A stretch of 64,000 nucleotides of DNA from Heligmosomoides polygyrus polygyrus (GCA_947396885.1 OX377204.1:96482728-96546727); one strand, 5' to 3'. Shown: positions 40,363 through 50,002, counted from the first letter of the stretch. The notes: generated by a model from the sequence alone, not told the origin. Translations and numbers: made by a program.

Positions 40363-40602
40363 GGCCCCGTTTATACTTCGTCGCGATGGCCACGCAATGA
40401 GGCCAAATTGATCGATCGCGTCGCACAACCAATATGGCCACTATACACTTCGTCGCGTCTCGCCGTCCGCAACGGGAGCGACGCCAGCGACAGGAGCGAC
40501 AAAGCAAAGCATACCTATCGATTTTTCCCAGGCAATACGGGGCACGGATCGATACGTATCCTTCGCCCTGTCGTCGCTCTCGTCCGAAGTATAAACAGGC
40601 CC
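40363..40602. mobile_element. Harbinger-like MITE with TAA duplication
   Basis: GGCCCCGTTTATACTTCGTC and CCGAAGTATAAACAGGCC, flanked by TAA at 40360-40362 and 40603-40605. The middle carries CGACGCCAGCGACAGG and ATCGATTTTTCCC. Confidence 0.75.
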
Positions 40603-40698
40603 TAAATCTCTCGTGCCAAAGTGTGAGATCTTTAGCACCTGTAGCATAAAGTCCATCGAATAGGAGATCGCGTTCCTTGAATCCAAGAGAACAAGTCG

Positions 40699-40862
40699 TC
40701 TCAGGATCTAGCCTAGTCGGGGTGGGGGGCACATCACTAAAAATCATGCAACAAACCGACCTGGGATTCAAGGTGCAGCTTCAAGAAGACACAAAGTACC
40801 GAAACAATCAAATCAAAAGTATATCAGAAAACGAGCAGAAAAACGAAAAAAAGCAAAGAACC
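40699..40862 (+). mobile_element. GGATCTATCC-family MITE, 5' fragment (copy E)
   Basis: GGATCTAGCCTAGTCGGGG, CACATCACTAAAAATC and GGGATTCAAGG match the left half of copies A and G. The right end is missing; at 40862 the sequence turns into the GTCGGTGGAGTCGGAA end of a hAT-like foldback. Confidence 0.65.
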
Positions 40863-40879
40863 GTGTCGGTGGAGTCGGA

Positions 40880-41110
40880 AATGTTTTCTCATGATCACAG
40901 GAATCAATTTTAGACCACCATTGCTTACAACAGACCAAGGCTGTCTATTTGCGCCTTCATATGTGCTATTTTTCAACGACGAGAATCTGCACCATATACC
41001 GTTGTGTTGCTGCTACTGTTGTGTTCTACCCAACACATGGTGGCTCCCAAGTGCAACACAACGCAGGAAACCTCTCACAAGACGTAGTGGCAAATCTTGT
41101 CGTTGACTAA
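40880..41110. repeat. Fragment of the tRNA-armed foldback interior
   Basis: TCATGATCACAGGAATCAAT, GCGCCTTCATATGTGCTA and TTTTTCAACGACGAG match the middle of the 55578 and 57968 foldbacks. Confidence 0.5.
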
Positions 41111-41419
41111 TAGACCCTCGCCCCTGCGGGGTGTTTTCACCCAACTTGTGCCAGAAAAGGTGGAAATGCTATCCTATCTATGTTGGTGGTAGACGAGCTT
41201 CTCCAGCAGACATCCATCCGTTGAGAAATGAGTGCTATAACCCCGTCCCGGTCCCAGAAGGGGGCACCCTAGTGCCGACATGCTCCGCTGTCTGGGCTCT
41301 AGCGCTGGCGAGAAACGACGTAGGGCGCTGTGCGAGAGGACTCTCCAGTCAGCAGTGCACCGACGGCGCGACGAATCGACAAAAGCGTGAGTCGCGGTTG
41401 TCCTTTGCCCTGCAACCAG

Positions 41420-41490
41420 TCGCTCTCTGGGGTTACGTGGCTACATAAGCGCCTCGCCGTCGGCGCCGCACTCACTCCGTCTTCGATACC
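41420..41490 (+). promoter_or_regulatory. PBL copy 7 core promoter
   Basis: TACATAA at 41442-41448, 49 bp before the ATG; CACTCACTCCGTCTTCGA lies between. Unlike copies 3 and 6, the far upstream block is not recognisable. Confidence 0.6.
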
Positions 41491-41997
41491 ATGGCTGACG
41501 CATCCGCTCCCCAAACCAAGTCCGTCACCTTTAGAGTCTATATGACTCGCATGCCTCGAGTCAGAATCGCCTACAAAGACAAGCACGAACTCTTCGAAGC
41601 GTTCAAGAAGAAAATGGCTGCGCTCGGCGTTCCGCTGGACAAAGTCGTCTCGGTAGACGCTGACTACGAGCCGAGTCGAATGAACAACGCCGACAACGTT
41701 CTGGAGGCTGCCGAGAACTACGTCGGTTACATGCTGTACGTCACCGACGACGCCGACAAAGAGCGGTCATCATCGCTCTGCTGTGACGACTTTGCTGACC
41801 ACAACAATGGACGATGCCCTCGTCCAAGCAACCGTTCCGGGAGTCACTGTAGACTCTCAGGACGAACTCCACACCACCACCATCACCGTCACCACCACCA
41901 GAATCCCGTACCCGCTTGTGTGCCTTGCTCCTGTTCGCTCTTCTGGTGTCCTACGATGGGGACTGGCTGTGGACGCGGATGTTACGACGGCTATTGA
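41491..41997 (+). CDS. PBL family protein copy 7 (subfamily B), 168 aa
   Basis: MADASAPQTKSVTFRVYMTR at the start. VRIAYKDKHELFEAFKKKMA, VVSVDADYEPSRMNNADNVL and LYVTDDADKERSSS follow. The tail lacks the ATCATCGACGAGG word of other copies (DDFADHNNGRCPRPSNRSG), but rejoins them at GSHCRLSGRTPHHHHHRHHH, PACVPCSC and GCGRGCYDGY. No defect seen. The +1 frame (41783-42085) is also open. The transcript's 3' part is interrupted at 42174 by a 1.28-kb nest. Confidence 0.6.
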   Translation: MADASAPQTKSVTFRVYMTRMPRVRIAYKDKHELFEAFKKKMAALGVPLDKVVSVDADYEPSRMNNADNVLEAAENYVGYMLYVTDDADKERSSSLCCDDFADHNNGRCPRPSNRSGSHCRLSGRTPHHHHHRHHHQNPVPACVPCSCSLFWCPTMGTGCGRGCYDGY

Positions 41998-42387
41998 GAT
42001 TCGAGTGGGTCCTTTCCTAGTCTTTTTAGTTGCCATAGGAAAAGACGTAATTGCTCCTAGTTTAGATGCGGTTCAAGTTGGATGAAGCTTGCACGAGGTG
42101 CTGGTCAGTTTTGTGGAACAAATACGTGTGAGCTTCGCATGCTGTACCTTTTTGCCTTACTCCATTCAACCTGGGGCGGATTCATCAACGCTTATACCCG
42201 TTGGTACGCGTTGTATAGGAGGTGGATGAGGCATTCATGACAAACCTTACGCGCCACATCGTGGGTATGTCAATAGGTAGAGAATACTCTACGATCGTCG
42301 TGTGTATATCCTTACATCCGCGAAGATTCTGCGCTCCATTAACAAAATGGCGCTCCAGTGAGATCAGCTGTTCCCGTGAGAGGCTTA

Positions 42388-43136
42388 GGGCCTGTTCATA
42401 CTTCGCGACAAGAGCGACTCGTCGCCCGTGCAAAACATGCATATCGATTAAAACCGAGCGCGCGCCGCCGAAAAGTGTTCATAATCGAGCGCCGGCGCCG
42501 TCGCTCCAGTCGCTCTTGCGGCTCTTGTCGCTCTTGTCGCCTGTTCATACTTCGCGCCGGCGCCGGGAGCGACTGGAGCGACTGGGGCGACGAATGGAGT
42601 GTGGAGTACGTAATTACACCGCACTAGTGCTGGAAGGCGAACTAGTGCTGGAAGGAAACGATTCCTGTTCGGACGTTCTTCACACAAAGGTAGGGAGGGC
42701 TTTTATGTCTATTTTGAGTGCCAGACTGACGATGTAGGTAATATGATTGTTCGCTTCCGTCTGTTTCAGTTTCTAACAACTTTTTTGACTAAAAATATGT
42801 CTGTTTGCTTGTGTTTGTCTAAGTTTCCGGAAACTTTTTACTAATATAACTGTTTGCTTGTGTCTGTTTCAGTTTCCAAAAACTAATGCAATTGAAGTTG
42901 AAGTTAGACGTGAAGACCTCTATTCACTTGATATTTTAGGCCACGAAGTTATAGTGCAATTACGTACACCACACTACGCCCGACGCCCCAGTCGCTCTTG
43001 TCGCTCTTGTCGCCCCAGTCGCTCTTGTCGCTCTTGTCGCCTGTTCATACTTCCGCGCGCTGCGCACGCTGCGCACGCCGCGCACGCCACGCGCGCTGCG
43101 CTCTTGTCGCTGCTGTCGCGAAGTATGAACAGGCCC
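42388..43136. mobile_element. Harbinger-like element with intron-containing gene fragment, copy 2
   Basis: GGGCCTGTTCATACTTCGCG and GCGAAGTATGAACAGGCCC, with TTA at 42385-42387 and 43137-43139. The captured piece lies at about 42590-42980. Confidence 0.75.
42590..42980 (+). pseudogene. Captured gene fragment with a 183-bp intron
   Basis: The exon ending LVLEGELVLEGNDSCSDVLH at 42689 is followed by the donor GTAGGG, and an acceptor CTGTTTCAG ends at 42872. The next exon reads FPKTNAIEVEVRREDLYSLD, then ILGHEVIVQLRTPHY. The two exons join in frame (AAG, then TTT). The MITE repeat resumes on both sides, so this is DNA-level capture of genomic sequence, not a retrocopy. Parent gene not recognised; it could also be a remnant of the element's own accessory gene. 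Confidence 0.45.
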
Positions 43137-43139
43137 TTA

Positions 43140-43335
43140 GGGCCTGTTCATACTTGGCGACAGCAGCGACAAGAGCGACGACAGCGCAGCGCGCGGGAGT
43201 ATGAACAGGCGACAGCAGCGAGTGGAGTGACTAGAGCGACAAAAGTGACTGGAGCAACAGCGCCAGCGCTCAGGTATGAATCGATTTCCATGTTTTGCAC
43301 GGACGACGCTCATGTCGCGAAGTATGAACAGGCCC
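43140..43335. mobile_element. Harbinger-like MITE sharing a TTA with its neighbour
   Basis: GGGCCTGTTCATACTTGGCG and GCGAAGTATGAACAGGCCC, TTA at 43137-43139 and 43336-43338. The left TTA is also the right TTA of the preceding element, as when one inserts at the edge of the other. Confidence 0.75.
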
Positions 43336-43454
43336 TTAGTTTTATCATACTCTAGTTTCCCTTCATGAATACGACTCGTACCCGCTACCCACTACGGGTA
43401 CGATTCCCTTACGGTATCTCTACCTAAACCCACTGCTTGATGAATCCGCCCCTG

Positions 43455-43760
43455 AACGGCGCCTGGTTTTGCATTTTATTTTGTACGATATGTTATGTTG
43501 TACTGTTGGCATTATTATTATACCGAGACATGTTGAATTTGTGTTCTGTTGTGTGATACGGTAATACATAGCAATGAATACATTTCTTTAAAAATGAGCA
43601 AATAGAAACTTCAGAAAATTTAAGTTGGTGGTTCTTCCTTCATTGTTAAATGTCCACTACTGGCTGCCAAGTGAATTCGAAGGAAGCCTAGGTTTTAGAA
43701 ATAAGGGTCGAGTCAACACGTCTGTAAGGTAGTATTACGGTGCGGCAAAAATAATGGCCG
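43455..43760 (+). repeat. PBL copy 7 distal 3' flank and mariner-like end
   Basis: GCGCCTGGTTTTGCATTTTA, GTGTGATACGGTAATACATA, GAATTCGAAGGAAGCC, GTCGAGTCAACACGTCTG, then TATTACGGTGCGGCAAAAAT. Confidence 0.6.
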
Positions 43761-44269
43761 TTTTGAAGAAACGAGTTTGGAATACTTCTACTCGCTCCAG
43801 TGGAAGCTTCTGGAAACGAAATAATGAGCAAAAGAAGAAGCACAATTCGGCGCTAAGCGGCTTGGGGGGGGGGGGTCAGTAGTACGGAGTGTTTGATAAA
43901 CCTACAACCGAAAAAACCCGCCTGTGTTGTCCACCGTAGTTCGGAGTGAAATTCAGGGAATCGTTACGGGACCACGCAGTTGCCTATCCCTCTGCTAACC
44001 AGTCGCTGTGGCTGGTGATATTTGGCTTGTCCGGCGGAAATAGGGTCGGGGAGGGGGCTCTGATGAGCAGAAAATCCCATACAGCTCCCCCCCCCCCAAC
44101 CCTATTTGCGTCGTTAATGTCCCTCATCCCGGGCTCCAGCGTATAGAGCCTGTTGTAAGGGCGCTCCATGGCTAATAAAAACCAGGTTTGAACCGCGCGG
44201 CCGTGGCGTTGAGCACCGGACAACTCGGACGGGTTTCTTCCCGGTTGTAAGTGTATCGGAGAATGTAGT
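43761..44269. other. Unassigned stretch with G and C homopolymers
   Basis: Poly-G at 43865-43875 and poly-C at 44088-44097. GGTTTGAACC at 44188 could be a box B remnant. No gene recognised. Confidence 0.35.
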
Positions 44270-44590
44270 ACGGTAGGTTAGGTACGGGTGACTAAGGCAA
44301 TGACCACCGATTTTGCCCAAACACCAGCGTAAAACGAAAACGGATGTCAGATTCGTGATTACCACCTCATATAACCCCCTAGGCGAAGTTAGGGCGAAAT
44401 CGGTGATTATGACCTTGACAGCCTTAGTCACCCCTACCTACCCTAAACTATCGTAATCGGCCGAAATTTCAAAAACGGATGTCAGGTTCGTGATCAGCAC
44501 CCCAAATACCCCCAACTAGGCGAAATTTGGGCGAAAATTCTTTGTAGACCTCTCCTTGACCTCAGGAGTCCCGAAAGTACAACAGTGCCG
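44270..44590. mobile_element. hAT-like foldback, right-hand part
   Basis: ACGGTAGGTTAGGTACGGG, CAGATTCGTGATTACCACC, then GACCTCTCCTTGACCTCAGG and CGAAAGTACAACAGTGCC at the right end. The left end is missing or diverged. Confidence 0.55.
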
Positions 44591-44852
44591 ATTATTCTTA
44601 GGTGAAACAAATGAAAAACGTGGAATGCGTGGCGTGTCAGAAGAAATTAGGTAATACCGTCCTTATTCTTTATACTTTTACAAAATTCATTCTAAAAAAT
44701 ACACTCTTACTGGCTAGCACTATAGAACCGTAAAGTGCTGCTGCTCCTCAAAATGTTCCATTCAAAGTCGCTTCATACAGCATGAAACTTCGAGGTTCCG
44801 TAGCTCCATTATTGACTACCTGGAGCTGACATCACGCCAGCACTGATCTTTA

Positions 44853-45093
44853 GGGCCTGTTCATACTTCGTTCATACAAGAGCGATCAAAGTGACAAGAG
44901 CGATCAAAGTGACAAGAGCGACAAGAGCGACTGGGGCGACGGCGGATGTAGTGTGGTGTACGTAAATAATTGCGTACTCCACACTCCGTCCGCGACGAAT
45001 GTAGTGTTAAATGCGTAACTATTTACGTACACCACACTACATCCGTCGCCCCAATCGCTCCAGTCGCTCTTGTCGCGAAGTATGAACAGGCCC
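44853..45093. mobile_element. Harbinger-like MITE with TTA duplication
   Basis: GGGCCTGTTCATACTTCGTT and GCGAAGTATGAACAGGCCC, TTA at 44850-44852 and 45094-45096. The inside has inverted GTAGTGTGGTGTACGTAAAT and ATTTACGTACACCACACTAC. Confidence 0.8.
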
Positions 45094-45169
45094 TTAAGCG
45101 TAGTGGTCCTGCAACAACTGTTCTTACGGTAACGGCCTAAAAGTGTGGTACCCCAGCTAAAACGTCTTG

Positions 45170-45480
45170 TCTTCTGGAGGCAACGGAACCACAACTGCGG
45201 ACGACGCCCTCGTCCAAGCGGATGAAATTAGCCAGGTGTTGAATGCTTTTCAAGCGGGTGAGACGAAGCTTCAGTGAAGTGCCAGTTTTGTGGGCCAAGC
45301 AGCATGTATGGGTTTCGCATGTTGTGTCTTTTCGCCTTGTCCCACCCCAACTTGATCTGCGCATGATCTTAGTATTTCACGTCATATTGTACTAATTGCC
45401 TTGCTGTAGCGAGATTCTGAGAATGTGTTCCATTGTTTGATACGATGAAAAATGGCTAAATCCAAAGTCCAGTTTAGTGC
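45170..45480 (+). repeat. PBL unit 3' fragment
   Basis: TCTGGAGGCAACGGAACC, GACGACGCCCTCGTCCAAGC, then GTGCCAGTTTTGTGGG and GGTTTCGCATGTTGTGTC as in the PBL tail and 3' UTR. The domain-coding part is absent. Confidence 0.5.
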
Positions 45481-45960
45481 TGTGAAAGTAAAAAATGTTT
45501 AGGTTGGTGGATGTTCCTTCATTTTTTAACGATCAATACTATTTCCAAGACGAATGCGAACATGAAGAAAGTTACTCCTTGACATGTGGCTGCCGTTTGA
45601 ATCCGCAGCAGAGCGCGAAATCTACACGCGAGGTCGTGGAGCGTCACGATGAGTAGTCCCGCTTAGTTCAATTTCACATCATAGCGGCTTTCAAAGGCAA
45701 CTTTTTTACTACTAAATCCCGCAGTGATTCAAGTGCGTTTTAAAGACAGTCCAGATAGGCCAATATTTAAGACCTATAGTCCAACTGCCAGTGTTCCTGT
45801 GATAGCCGTTCACCAAGATTGTTATCCAATTTTTTATTCGGCTTACGTTTCTGCGAGTTTTGCGTTCTGCAGAGCCTGGAATAGTCGGAGACGTCTACAA
45901 CACTACCAGTCCAAGCATCATTTCAAAGTACGGGTACTAATCTCAACGAAAATAGGGACA
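45481..45960. other. Unassigned stretch
   Basis: GCTTACGTTTCTGCGAG and CTGCAGAGCCTGGAATAGTC near 45845-45885 resemble the ends of the large foldback at 57815-59775. Otherwise nothing recognised. Confidence 0.35.
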
Positions 45961-46620
45961 CTACCCGAAGCCACAGTTTTTAACCAGACGGTTTCCATAG
46001 ATGGTCCTGGCCGACTTGATGAGGAGCAGTCTTGCGCCTTGCTCGTTCCACTCCAAACCGTGGGTTCTGATCTGAAGTTCTTCCGGCGACCTTCGCGACC
46101 CGATCTTGGCGTTGAAATCGCCGATGATGTGCTTGTAGACGGGGTGATCTTCCTTATAGAACTTCTCCAGCTCCACGTAGAAGGCTTCGACCTCTTCGTC
46201 GTCGTAGTCGGATTTCGGGGCATACGCGACGAAAACAGTCAAAGCTGACACAGAGCCACATCGCTTCACTCGCAGACGTCCGATCCGGCTTGTCAGACAC
46301 TCGTACGAATCGATGTTCATGGCCAAGTGCGTGTTGACGAGGATACCAACGCCACCTACTCCCCTGCTGTCGCTTGTTCCAAGGAACAGTTCTTCTCCGG
46401 AGTCGTAGGCGGCATCTAGGGGGTGGTGTCTTCTCGTCTCGGTCAGTCCGATGACGTCGTACTTGATCTTCCTGGCTTGCATCATCAGGTCCTCGACGGA
46501 TGCTTCCGACGCAAGCGTGCAGGCGTTGTAAGTACAGATCGTCATCCTAGTCCTTCTCAATTTGCGCAGCCTGGTTAGGCCCTGAGATTTTAGCAGCCTC
46601 TCCGTACTCGTCCTTCCCAT
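45961..46620 (-). pseudogene. RTE-type LINE, AP-endonuclease part only
   Basis: 219-residue frame from the ATG at 46620. TICTYNACTL at 27-36, IGLTETRRHH at 57-66, GVGGVGILVN at 87-96, FVAYAP at 130-135, GDFNAKIG at 167-174 and THGLEWNEQG at 186-195 are the endonuclease motifs of nematode RTE elements. The frame ends at 219, and no SDH motif or reverse transcriptase follows at 45500-45960. Loss of the 3' part is the reverse of normal 5' truncation, so a deletion or later replacement is likely. Confidence 0.75.
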
Positions 46621-47150
46621 CGCTGCAGAATGGGTGCTCTTTCGGGGTCAGGGGAATGAGGTTCTTTAGTGCTGTTGTGTTTGACTTCCATAGAACAAGG
46701 GTAGCTAGTCAGGCTCTGTCGTGCGGGCGAAGAACTCCGGGCAGCCAGCCAGACTGCCCAAAGGGACGGGGCGAGACTTTTGAGGCGACCTCGAATCGCC
46801 TTACATATACTCCCAGTCTACCGAGTGCACGCTTTTGGCCGAGCCGACACAGTTACAATCCGCGCAGGAGCGAACACATCCACGTATACCGCGCAGGAAC
46901 ACGCCGCATCCGCACACAAGGGACGAGTCGACCCGACACAGCAGCTACAAGGAGCCATCCGTAGGATCCGACTTCTATGTGAGATGTATATGTAATGCAA
47001 TTTTTGACAAAATGACATTATAATCCCAAATGAAGTCAACTGGACACGTTTGAAATCAATTAACCCAAACTGAACACCTTTGAGACCGAAACACGCTTCC
47101 CAATTTCACTGGACACTTTTAGAAAGTCAGTAGGCCTAGGAGAACCCTCC
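46621..47150. other. Unassigned; possible RTE 5' sequence and AT-rich foldback pieces
   Basis: 46621-46980 may be the 5' region of the RTE element, but no motif proves it. 47035-47130 has GAACACCTTTGAGACC and ACTGGACACTTTTAG words of the AT-rich foldback family. Confidence 0.3.
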
Positions 47151-47154
47151 CTTA

Positions 47155-47302
47155 GGACCTCTTCATACTTCGCGACGACAGCGGTCGGTCGGCCGAGCAA
47201 ATCATATGTATCGATTTTTACTGGGCGATTGCTCGGCAAAAATCGATACGCATGATTTGCTCGGTCGACCAATCGCTGTCGTCACGAAGTATGAACAGTC
47301 TG
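47155..47302. mobile_element. Harbinger-like MITE with TTA duplication
   Basis: GGACCTCTTCATACTTCGCG and ACGAAGTATGAACAGTCTG, TTA at 47152-47154 and 47303-47305. The inverted centre has CGAGCAAATCATATGTATCG and CGATACGCATGATTTGCTCG. Confidence 0.7.
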
Positions 47303-47305
47303 TTA

Positions 47306-48143
47306 GACGCTCTCCATCGTCAAAGTCCTAAGCAGGCAACGCAACAAACACGACAGACCGCTTGGGCAAATCTGGCAAACGACAAGGATAAATGGAGCCG
47401 TTACTGGCACCCATTTAAACTCAACTTTACATAAAAGTAACGTTAACAGACAAGGATTCATAGTCTTATTCTTATGCAACGACAATGTCCAGCTATGCGT
47501 ACAGCAGCGACGGCTCTCATATAGGTTAATTTACAGACAGTGTTTTAGTGTAATGGAAGACTAGTGAATACCTCTCTCAATACGGCAAGAAAAACAGCAG
47601 TGATATAAACGAACAATTCCATCACAACAGCGAAATCGTCCACCTGCTGCTACAACTCTAGGCAGGGTTTATACTACTCATATGATCGCTTCGAGGCGAC
47701 AGTACAAGGACGACAGATATCGATCAGGCGAGCAGCCCAATCGATATCCGTGATTCTCGCGCTGATACGCGGCGCGGCGACCCAGCCAGCATAAACCCAG
47801 TCTTTAACAGGTAAAAAGCGCAACATAAACGAACGAAAAGCATTAATGAATTGAACTATAACAACCCGTTCTCAACGGAGGTATCTAATCAACAACAGTC
47901 TGCAAACTCAGACAAACGTCGAACATCAACAGACGCTTATTACTGAACTGGAGCTTTGTCAGCGAATTAGATCATAACTGGCAAGTATTTCACGACAATC
48001 ACAACAAATGGAGAGCCCTCTATGGTTCCCAGAAATTCTTCCTTTGACGCTGAGCCATCGGCCGCTCAAACGTATGCGTTGGAGGACTGTACTCTGAAAC
48101 AGAACCTGTTAGAAGTCGTCAGAGTTGATGGTGCAGCTTTTTC
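47306..48143. other. Mostly unassigned, one MITE-like piece
   Basis: 47660-47805 has inverted GGGTTTATACTACTC / AGCATAAACCC with an ATCGAT-rich centre. The remainder shows no gene. Confidence 0.35.
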
Positions 48144-48172
48144 GGATCTATCCTAGTCGGGCTGAGCACCGC
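48144..48172 (+). mobile_element. GGATCTATCC-family MITE end fragment (copy F)
   Basis: CGGATCTATCCTAGTCGGGC only; the rest of the element is missing. Confidence 0.55.
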
Positions 48173-48244
48173 TAGAAAAGCGAACTAATTACCAACAGGA
48201 CGGTATCTCCAGGCTAGGAAATTGCGACAAAGGACCTCTCCTAA

Positions 48245-49295
48245 CTAGGAAAGGGTTTCTACCTCTCATGGAACTTCAAGTTGAGACCAGGATCATTAGA
48301 AAGAGCTCGGAATGCTGATCACGAATATGGGTGTCATAATTGCAAAATGAAACCCATGAGCGGGTTATGGCCTGCCGAAATCGGGTGGCCTCACCACAGG
48401 CTGGCCGTGCGACGCAGCCGGCGCGAGAGAGGTGAGTCATAGGGGTTCCGTGAGAAGGGCCAGCCAACTACGGCGGTGGCGCAGGGGTAGTGCTCCTGTT
48501 CGCCGGGTGCGACGCTGTTGGTTCGTTCCCCATTGCTGCTGCTTTTTTGCAAATCAAATTATCTTCGAATTGACCTTCTATTCTGAATTATGACAAGCGT
48601 CTGATTAAATAGCCGGTAAAACTATCATACACTTTTGTAAAAATGCTTGAAGGCAAAAAACTGCTACGGTGACATTTTTATTTACAATTTTGCACAAATA
48701 GAATCCAAATCATATATTGAACAACTAGAGGTGTTTCCAGCAACCTTTGCATTCCACACATTTTGTGCTTTGTTTCACGAACGCCAAGGTTGTTAGAAAC
48801 ACCTCTAGTTGTTCAGTATATGATTTGGACACTATTTGCACAAAATAGTAAATAAAAATGTCACCATAGCAGCATTCTGCCTTCAAGCGTTTTCACAAAC
48901 GTGCATGGTAGTTTTCCTGGCTATTTAACCAAACACGTGTCATAATCCAGAATAAAAGATCATTTCAAAGACAAATTATGATTTGAAAAAAAAAACGGCA
49001 GCAACGGGAACCGAACCGACAGCATCGCACCTGACAAGCAGGAGCACTACCCCTGCGCCGCCGTCGCAGTTGCCGGACAATCTTACGGACCTCCAATGAC
49101 TCACCACTCTCGCGCCAGCTGTGTCGCACCGCCAGCTTGTGGTGAGGCTACCCGATTTCGGCAGGCCATAACTCGCTCAGGAGTTTCATTTTGCAATTTT
49201 AACACCCATATTCGTAATCAGTATTCCGAGCTCTTTCTAACGATTCTGCTCTCAACTTGAAGCTCCATGGGAGGTCGAAGCTCTTCTCTAGAAAA
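48245..49295. mobile_element. 1-kb tRNA-armed foldback
   Basis: Arms of about 500 bp: CATGGAACTTCAAGTTGAGA, AGAAAGAGCTCGGAATGCTG, GCCTGCCGAAATCGGGTGG, AACTAGAGGTGTTTCCAGC on the left, all inverted on the right. tRNA-like units are at 48478-48540 (plus; box A TGGCGCAGGGG, box B TTGGTTCGTTCCCC) and about 49005-49075 (minus), facing inward. The loop at about 48745-48785 is short, so a transcript would fold into a nearly perfect hairpin. Confidence 0.8.
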
Positions 49296-50002
49296 CCAAA
49301 TCAATTGTTCGTCTTCGTAAGACATCAACCTTTAATTTTGCCGTCGCTGTCAAAAAGACTGACTGAAGTGTGCTCCTACCAATTAGGATGGATTCCCCCG
49401 TTTTGCCATACATAGTTTCATACTCCAGCGGAATTCTAGAGCTAGGATGAACCACTGTTAGGAAACCTCAACATCAAGCGTCAACCTCACTATTCCTCCG
49501 TGACCTGTGCATCGAAAAAATCCACGCTTACGAGTGAATGCCCCCACTCTAACCCATATAGCGCCCCATCCCCCATCTTTACTCGCTCCATCTTCCAACA
49601 TCTTTGCCTGATTCCCATCTCAAACGATCAACTCCCGACAGAAACCAATTAAACCGATCGATAGTGGCTGATCGATCGATACTGTTTACTTGCTTAAAAT
49701 CTCAACCACCGGTTAACACATAAATCGTTAAATTTCGTTAAGAACTATAGATTGCTGGGTAATGTTGTTCCAATTAAAAAATATCAGTGGGCCGTTTTGT
49801 ATACCATCTTCACGACAGATGGCTACTTTCAAAAGAAACCTTTGAAAATTCTTGACTTTTGACAACATTCGAAATCAAACTGCTGAACACCTCCCAAATA
49901 AAAACTCCTTTCAAATTAAACTATTAAACTACCAAAAACTATTTTCAACAGCCTTTCATGTTCTTTGGAAATTTGTTTTAAATACTATTGCTTTGCACAA
50001 TA
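49296..50002. other. Unassigned stretch
   Basis: A pyrimidine-rich segment (49500-49650) and an AT-rich segment with GTATACCATCTTCACG (49798) of the AT-rich foldback family. No gene seen. Confidence 0.35.

Larger units (their letters stand above)
42174..43451. mobile_element. GGCCGGATTCATCA-family MITE with CTG duplication, host of two more MITEs
   Basis: GGGCGGATTCATCAACGC and GCTTGATGAATCCGCCC are inverted. CTG is found at 42171-42173 and 43452-43454, and the PBL 3' UTR resumes as CTGAACGGCGCCTGG. The insertion contains the elements at 42388-43136 and 43140-43335. Confidence 0.8.
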
